64,000 nt of DNA from Galaxea fascicularis (Eukaryota > Cnidaria > Anthozoa > Scleractinia > Euphylliidae), in NCBI GenBank assembly GCA_948470475.1, contig OX419347.1, forward strand, positions 1,470,001-1,534,000. The letters run 5' to 3'. Below, piece by piece: positions 52,501-61,500 of this stretch. Every line of letters starts with the position of its first letter. The first letter of the stretch is position 1. The notes beneath the pieces were generated by a model. That model was not told the DNA's origin. It saw only the letters and a program-made list of their open reading frames with translations, and did no database searches. The translations under genes were made by a program, and so were the position numbers.

Positions 52501-55500
52501 CTCCGAGATTTCCGGACTTTCAGAAAAGTTTTTGCTTTGACCGCTAGTCAAGGGGAACGAAGGGTTTGGGTCGGACATAACGCATGGTATAAGTGACATA
52601 ACGTAACGCAAAGCAAAAGTTGCATAACATAAGTGATATAACGCAAAGCGGAGGAAACTTAACATTGCTTTGTATCGTTTTTTCTCGTTTTCGCTGCCCC
52701 TTCAAATGCTACGATGCCGTGAAAAAGAGAATGGTGCCTATGACACTACAGACACGAAACCACATTTTTCCGTTTGTCGTCTTTCCCGATTTGAAGTGGT
52801 GTAAAATCTGTGCAAATCCCATTGGCATCAAAGGTATAATTGCTAACATTTTTTGTTTAGTTTTCCCAGAGGTAACTGTTTCAAGTCAAATCGTCAAGGA
52901 ACATACCAACGCAACATTCCAGTGCTTTGTTAGCGGGATTCCTCAGCCAAATGTCACTTGGTCCCATAATGGCACTGTGCTACCAGCAAGTAGTGAAGTT
53001 ATCCAGGGAAGCATGACCAATGTTTCCGTGAGTTTAAAGTTGGTAAATGTCACCAACAAGTTTGAAGGAAACTACACTTGCAGTGCTTCAAGTGTTAGTG
53101 GCGTGATGAACAAGACTGCAGAACTCATAGTTGACGGTACGAAATGTATCCTTTTTTACTTGATTAGCTTAGATTTTATAGTAAATGCCTTCCAGCTTGG
53201 GAATTATGGTCGCCACGTGGTTGTATGTCCGTTTGTTGGTACGTCCTTCCGTACGTCCCCTGTGCACCACAGGAAAACCAATGCGAATATCACACTCCAG
53301 CCTTGTAGATAGTTTGGCTTTATCCTGGTACGGTTTTTTCCTTATAGAGGAAATAGGGGAGTTGTTGGAATGTACCATTCATCAATATGTATTTTTAAGC
53401 TCTGCTTTTAGGCGTTACTAAATAATATTTTAATGAACTTGTTTTAATTTGGATGTTTGGATTTTGCTTGAATCAAAGCGCGGGAAAACGCATAAGATCA
53501 AATGCCCTTCCCTTTTAGGCACTTTATAAAAGAAGTCGTGTCTGTAATCGAGTGTGTGTTCACCCTATTCCATGAGGTTGCTTCGTCGTCCACTTCGCAA
53601 TCGACTCTCATTTCAACCTGCACTAGTAAAGCTACTTTTACGGTTGGTTTCCTGTGCAAAAACAACAACAAAAAATAATAATAAAATAAAAAAATAAGGA
53701 AGGAAAAGAAACCTCAATTTAACACCTCCAATTTTACGAATTGAGTTAATCAAACCCTAACTCATAGCGAGCGTTACGATTGATCGTTTTTCGGAAGACG
53801 TTTCGACTACTAGTTGTTTCCTTTTCCGAAAGCCGAATGCTACTCTCCCACCGCTAGTACTTAAAGTAACGTAGATTGTCACCTAAAACTAACGAAAAAC
53901 ATTGTGATGTTGGCCGAGGTCACTATCGTAAGAAGTAAACCGCTCGCAATACCTAACTTTGATTGGTGATAGGATGGGAATGGGCAGAAAATTAAAGTAA
54001 TATTCCATAACGGTTAGATGCCCGGAACTGCGGTGGCTCTCCATGAGTTACGATCGGGAGAGAGGTACTCTTGAGCTGGTGTGCTGACGTCATGCTGTTT
54101 TATTTGACTGAAAACATGTTCCACTTCATGCGCTATTCTTGCTGAGGTGCGCAGATGATGGATAAGCATCCCGTCAAGGGGGAGGGGGGCGAAGGGGGGG
54201 AGGGGGGAGCAAAGGGATAGTAATGCCCTCAACCCCCAGTTGCTGTAGAGCGTGGAGATAATGGCCCTCGTAAACGAGGAAAAATTGTTTCACGAAATGT
54301 TTCTGCAACATTGTTTCCTGTTTGATGGGGGCCTAAAGTACCGGCCTATTCAGCCACTTTCCTCATAGCATTGTTATCCTTTTACTTTTTTATTGCAGTT
54401 CCTCCTCGATTCATTACACAGCTAGCGAATACTTCGATTTTGGTGAACACTACTATGAACCTAACATGCACAGGAATAGCAGATCCAGACGTCTCCATTC
54501 GCTGGCTTAAAGAGGACTCTGATGACATCAATGGGGCGATGTTTACCCAAGGAAATACAACTTTGGTCATTGATTATGTAACACTAGCTGATGAAGGCCG
54601 ATATACCTGTGAGATTTGGAACAGAGCTGGGAGAATAGCATCCGAAGCCTATATCGAAATTACAGGTGGACAAATCTCTTACTGTTTATACTTCCACACG
54701 TTGGCAGTGAAATATCGTAAGAGTAACTGATAAGTAATAGAGGAACTAGTATTAAGTTTACTATTCTTTTGTATGGACGACAATCTGCATCATTATAACA
54801 AGGAGGCCGGACAGTATTTTAGTAATAAGAGTGAATGTGTTTCCTGTAGCAGTGGTAACAGAGGTTTTTTTGTAAGTATGCGCGAGATACAGTTTTGAAA
54901 CCGAGGTTTTAACTGCTTATCGATTACTGGCAGATATTATTGACTAAAGGCATTGTACACTATGTAATGTTTTCTACACGAAACATTGTACAGTATAACA
55001 ATGCCTTAACATACCCATTTGACATTGACTACTCATCGATGCCACTTATGTCATAGTTTATTCAAGAGTCGTCTTTAATTCTTACCTTCTTTTAAGTGCC
55101 ACCTCGAGTGTCGGTAAACCAAAAAATCCTCAGACTTAAAAGAAACGAAAAGAACGTTACTCTGGACTGTTATGGATCTGGAAAACCCCTACCAGTGGTC
55201 ACGTGGAAAAAAGGACTGGACAGAATTACATTTGGTTCAGTGATTACGGCCAACGAAAGTGATAAGGTACTCCGACTTTTTCTGTCGTTGGTGTAGAAAC
55301 AGTTCTTTCACATGAAAGAAATTGAATGAATGAAATTGAGTGAACGAAAAATGTGTCTTCTCACGTCATAGCAACGAACTGAAATATAGAGACAGAATAA
55401 GGCTACAAAGGAAGTTTGACTTATCTTTTCAGGTGATACAAGTTCTGTTGAATGCAACAAAAGAACCGTGGAGCATCGTCAGTAGGCTTTATTTCGGACG

Positions 55501-58500
55501 TGACGTTGGTGTCACCTACCAAGAAGCTGGAATTTATACATGTCAGGTGTCTAACGGTATAGGAAGAGAAGGCATGGTGAACGCTACGGCTGAGGTGCTG
55601 TGTAAGTAGCTCTTAAGAGCGGCGTTTTGTATCTCTGTAGGTTAGCCATAATACATTTTGAGATAAATTATCGGTTAGGGTACGTTCAGAGGCTCCTTCT
55701 GGGCGACCCCATTAGCCTGTCGAAAACGACGTCCTTTGGCCCAATTAATGGCACTGGGTACACGGTTTATGAAACGTTTCAACTGATGAAGAGCCACTGA
55801 AGGCTTATTACAAGATTTGCTCTACAGTTGTCGTATCCAATGCTGTAACACACGCTCCTTGTATCATGGAAAACACCGTATGCTACGGTCACTATTTAAC
55901 GTCGCCTTGGCCTTTGATTGTCGCAGGGTTTTAGTGTTCACGAAGCATTTCTTGTATTGGAGTCGTGATCCGCTTGTTCTACACAACACAGTTATGATGT
56001 TTCAATAGTTTGACTTTCTCCAACCAGAATTTGAATAGAGACAGACTAAACGATTTATTTTTATCTAGTCCTTCCAGAGATTGTGAAAACACCATCCGAC
56101 CAAATCATTCTAGAGAACGACAATGTCACTTTTGTGTGCAACTTAACTGGAGTACCAACACCATCGATTTCTTGGGAATTTAACAGTGGAAAATTGCCGT
56201 CTTCTTCCGTGGCAGAGAACGAAATGCTAACTGTTTACTCAGTACAGAACAATGCAAGGTTTGAAGGATACTACACTTGTACTGCGGTGAATCGAGCTGG
56301 TGCAATAAACGTTACGGCAAAGCTGACTGTTGATGGTAAGAGTCAGTTAATATTTAATAGATAAGAGACTCACCGCAGGTCAGACTGGAACTTTCATGCC
56401 CCTTGCATCCAGCGTGTTATTAATTTTTTGGGCAGTTTTTCACTGTTGTTAAGGTTTCGCAAATGTCAAAAACTGTGATGGTTTGACATATTTGACATAA
56501 CGGGTTCGGCGGGCCTCTCGCCTGACGATGACCATGGTGATAATAATAGCGATGACGATGTAGATGGCGATGACGGTGACGAAAATGAGTGTGAGAATTA
56601 GGGCTTGATTACTTTCCCCTGACCATCACCCGCGAAAAAAAATTCAAGATTCTTAAATTCTGAATCTGCCTCTGCACGCGTTTCATGGCTGCTTTTTCTT
56701 CAGTGACAGAGTTTCTTTTATTTTTTTCAGTTCCTGCTGTGGTGCAAAGTCCCCCGCAGAATGTGTCATCAGTGGCTGGTTCAGACTTGAACTTAACTTG
56801 CTTAGTCTACGGAGACCCATCTCCATCAGTTTTCTGGTTCAGGGAAGGTTCTCGTGTGATGAGCCGTGCGAAATATTCCGACGGAAACAAAACCCTGATC
56901 ATCAGAGGGATTGCAGTTGAAGATGAGGGTTTGTTCACGTGTGTAACAGTCAATAGGGCCGGTAGCGACTCAGCCGGAGTATTTGTGGAGGTCAAAGGTT
57001 TGTCATGAACTTGATCAGATATTTTTCTCGTTCATTGTGAAATGCTGTACGACCCGTTGAGCGTGAAATGGCGTTGATGGTTGGTAGAAATTCAGTTGGT
57101 GGAGTTTGAGTGGCCCCGCAGTGCAACTGTTCACGATTGCATAGCCTGGCGCTTTCCATCATTAGACCGACTACCTCAAAAGCGCAGCATTGTTATATCT
57201 TGTGTTGACCGCATTTCGAAACAGTGCCATTATGCACAATTAGATCTAGAACTGAACGTGCTTATGCCAAAAGAATTGATTTCTATCGCCTTTGTTTTGC
57301 ATAAATATCTTTAGTCTTTAATGAGAAACTTAAAGCTTTTACAGCGGGGAAGACAAGTGAACCATGGCACCAAACTTTCAATTTCAACTTTTCAATTTCA
57401 GCGTGCTGGTGTGCCATCCATGCCGGTATCTCACGATATATCCAAAATCGCACATAATGGTTAGTTTTGCAATATTGCACCGAGTTGCATAGTGTATCTC
57501 TTATTTTTCATGCAATATACTCTTTCGTCTACAGCACATTCCCAAGCAACAGTTTCACCAACTAACGAGCTAAAACTTCTAAAGTATGACAAAAACATCA
57601 CCGTGGATTGCCACGGATACGGCAAACCAACACCGAAAATAACATGGATGCGGAATAATAGAAGCATTCTTACAGTGAAGAATTTTACCGCTGACTACGG
57701 TGATAAAGTAGTGCAGGCGATTTTTGAGCCTAGTGAAGCATCACCTTGGAACGTGACAAGCCGTCTCTACCTTCGGGTGAATGGTGTGAAATATCAAGAT
57801 GCTGGGAACTACACTTGTGAAGTGTTTAACGGCGTGGGAACCAACATATCCGCCACTGACACTGTAGAAGTACTTTGTAAGTAAAACAAAATTCAGAATA
57901 CTGTCTCCAGGAGGTGATTCCCGCCCCCTTTTATAGTTATTGAGGACTGTTTTGACATGGCATGTCTATGAGTTGCGTCGGGGCTAAATGGAGATCAGAG
58001 AATGAAAGATGAAACTGAAAATTAGATCAAAATCATTAAGAATAAAATATAAACAGCAGTGAAAATAATGAGAAAACAACGCATAAAATTGACTTGGCGC
58101 AGTTGTTTTGCTCATGACTTAAGCTTTCAATTGTTTGAGGACCGCAAAAAAAAAAACGTTTTCTTTAAATTAAACCCGTCTTTTTAATTTTCTTTCCTCG
58201 GCTCATTACATGTTTAGTTGTTCCTGAGTTTGCTGACAAGCCGAAGAGCAAGATTGCTGTCCAAGACTCCAATGTGACATTCAGCTGCAGTGCAACTGGT
58301 GTACCACAACCTATCATCAACTGGTCATTTAAATATGGGCATCTGCCTCCAAATTTGGTCACAAACTACTCGCTTCTTACTTTGCTGTCAGTAAAGAACA
58401 CTATAGAATTTGAAGGAGAATATACGTGCAACGCCACAAGTCGAGCAGGATATGGAGTTAAAAGAATGAATCTCACAGTTGATCGTAAGTACCATCTATT

Positions 58501-61500
58501 GCAAAGCCTTACGTGATGCAGGTAAAAAGAGTAAAGAAGGTGTGACTGTTATCGGTCTAGTCTGAACATTTTTGGGGGTGTGAGGGGTTGGGGCGGATAG
58601 GCAGGCGGTGTTGAGATTCTTGTTTGAAAAGTAGAGGAGGGCAAATGATTGTATCCTTGTTATCAAGATGGATCAACCTCCTATTGAGATTGTGCTAAGT
58701 CAATACGCAGCACACATTCTTTTGTTTACTTAAAAGGCCAGTTTTGAAAAATTTAGACCACCTCAGCGTTTGCATGGATAAACTTAAACTTAAACCTTTC
58801 CTTCTTAATATCTCAGTTCCACCAAAAGTCAGACCTCAGGAAAACGCTTCGATTCTAATTTATTCCAACCTGAACCTAACATGCATCGTGGAAGGAGATC
58901 CTTTTCCCACCGTCCACTGGACAAAGAATGACGCGCTATCCATACCACGTGCTCAACTATCTGCTGACAATAGAACATTGCTTATAAAGGATGTTGACGT
59001 AGCCGTAGAGGGCGTATACACGTGCGTGGCAGTGAACAGGGCTGGCAATCATTCCTCCATTGCTACTGTTGAAGTTTTGAGTAAGTGTTTGTTCACACGC
59101 GGGTTTACTCGTACCATTATATTCTGTAAATTAAAGGGTTCATCCTTGAAAGAAACGTCTTTACCTCAGACAGTTGTTGCTGTGTTTTTGAGCGTTTCAA
59201 TGCACCAGTTTCAATCGCCGTGTGCGCGGCATTACAAGACAGATCGGATTGAGTGAATCGTACTCCAATTCAAGGAGATGTGTGTACATGTATTTTAGGC
59301 ACCACGAGGCCTAATTCAAAGGCTATTGCCTAGCTTATAACGATTGGTGGTTTATTGTATTCTCGGGCTAGCCTCGTATCGTTTGCTTCGAGATTTCCAA
59401 ATGTTGATTACGTGCCAGGCTTCAAACGCGAGCATATTCCGTTAAAAATAAGCAGCTAAGAGAAACAGGTCGAGAAGTTTTAATGGTTTTAAATTTTTTC
59501 TGATGAACCAAGCAGTTGGTAATAGCAGCCTTTCCCTTCCTTACTTTTTTTCATGTTTTTTTTTCTAATTCCGTATTCAATATTTTACAGTCCCACCTAA
59601 GGTTTTGGTAAGCCATGGGATTCTGAACCTTCAACGAAATGAGAGAAATGTCACCATCGATTGCTTTGGATATGGAAAACCTCTTCCTTCAGTTGCATGG
59701 AGGAAAGGTGGTTACACAATCCCACAGATTTCCTTAAATACAGCAAATTACAGTGATGTACTGGTTCAGAGGGTGTTAAATACGAGTGAAGATCCATGGA
59801 ATGTGACCAGTCGCCTTTACGTTCGACTTTCTGGCGTAACATATCAGGAGGCGGGAAATTACACATGTGAGGTGTCCAATGGCGTGGGAAGCCAAGGTTC
59901 GGTTAATGCCACAACTGAAATATTATGTAAGTCTGTTGTAAATATGTATTTTGTTTGAATACTGAGTGGTGAGCAGTTTGTGAAATGTGAATGTGTGGGC
60001 TAGAACAGTTCGTAAAAATACTGTTGTTTGCCAACTGGTTCAAACACAGCGGTCCCAGTGGTTTTCTAGAGGTCAGAGTTGGAGTCTTGAACAGACTAAA
60101 GAATCTTATACCAACTAGTGCGAAAATACCATTGTTTACGTCTGCTATAATGCCACACGTCACCTACTGCCACTTGGTGTGAAAGTACTTTTCGCGGTCT
60201 TCTGATTAAAGAAAACTGGATTTGATAACACGTCGGATACATATAGAACATTACTTCAAAAGGCCGAAATTGACAACATTGTACAACAGAAGGCTACAAG
60301 ATGTACTTATACTAATGTATAAAGTCAAACGTGGACTAACACCAACGTACTTAACGGATCTATTCCGAGTCAACTGTGAACAAGAAAGAAAATATAATTT
60401 AAGAAACCCTGATTTCAAGCGGGCGCATTATCACACTGTTACTCATGGGAAGCATTTGATCAGCTATTTAGGGCCATCACTCTAGGCAAAGCTAACTAAT
60501 AAGGAAAGGACAATCAAATCCTTGCCAGTATTCAGAGCGATGATACGAAAGATGGATATGGAACAAATTGTTATCTCTGTGTGTATGTCTGTAAAGCAAG
60601 GCTGTTGCGTGGTGAATGTTTGGCGTGAGGAATTTCGTTCGTAATGGTCCCTGGTTGATATCATTTGCGCACCTCTGCTCTAAGGTTACTGCTGAGTTTT
60701 ACAGTTTCTCAATTATATTGCTGTATTTATATTTAATTATGTCTCCTTCTTTAGTTCACCCAGAAATTGTCGAAGATCCAGCTAATGAAATTGTAATAGA
60801 GAACGGAAATGTTACCTTCCTGTGCAATGCAAATGGTGTCCCATATCCTACTATTTACTGGACATTTAACACGGGTCGTTTGCCACCGCTGTCTCAAACA
60901 AACCCTTCCGGAAAGCTGTCTTTATCCCTTGTCAAAAACACTGCTGAGTACGAAGGAAACTATACGTGTATGGCTGTCAATCGAGCTGGCATCTACAACT
61001 CAACAGCAACACTTACTGTTGATGGTAAGTTCTGTAATACGTTAACCCCTTCTAGGTACAGCTTTCTTCACCCACGAAAGTCCTAAGTAATAGATACCAT
61101 ATTGTCTTCACTGTTCCATTTTCCAGTTATAGTACTAGTTGGGAGAAATTGCTTAAACATCAATACCATTCGTTCTTGGTCGATTAGTTTATTCTAATGA
61201 CTGGTCAGATGTAAGATGAAGCAGCCATACTGCAAAGGGAAGTTAGATCCAGTGACCTGTGAGCTGAGATACTCTAACCGAACAATTAACATTCAGTGCC
61301 ATTCCTTCCTCAGTTCCAGCGACAATCACTGTTCCTCCTCAGAATGCCTCTTTGATAACCGGTTTCAACTTGATTTTGACTTGTTTGGTGTATGGGGATC
61401 CCCTGCCTTCAGTTTACTGGGTACGGAATGGCTCTCGTGTCATAAGTCGCGCAGAATTTAGCAATGGAAACACAACCCTAGAGATACAAAACATCAGCAT

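Noticed and set aside
52620..52860. Extension of the B3 Ig exon 240 bases upstream, where the frame stays open
   Set aside because: No Ig motif is present, a strong acceptor (ttttgtttag) lies exactly where all B exons begin, and the phase fits only there.
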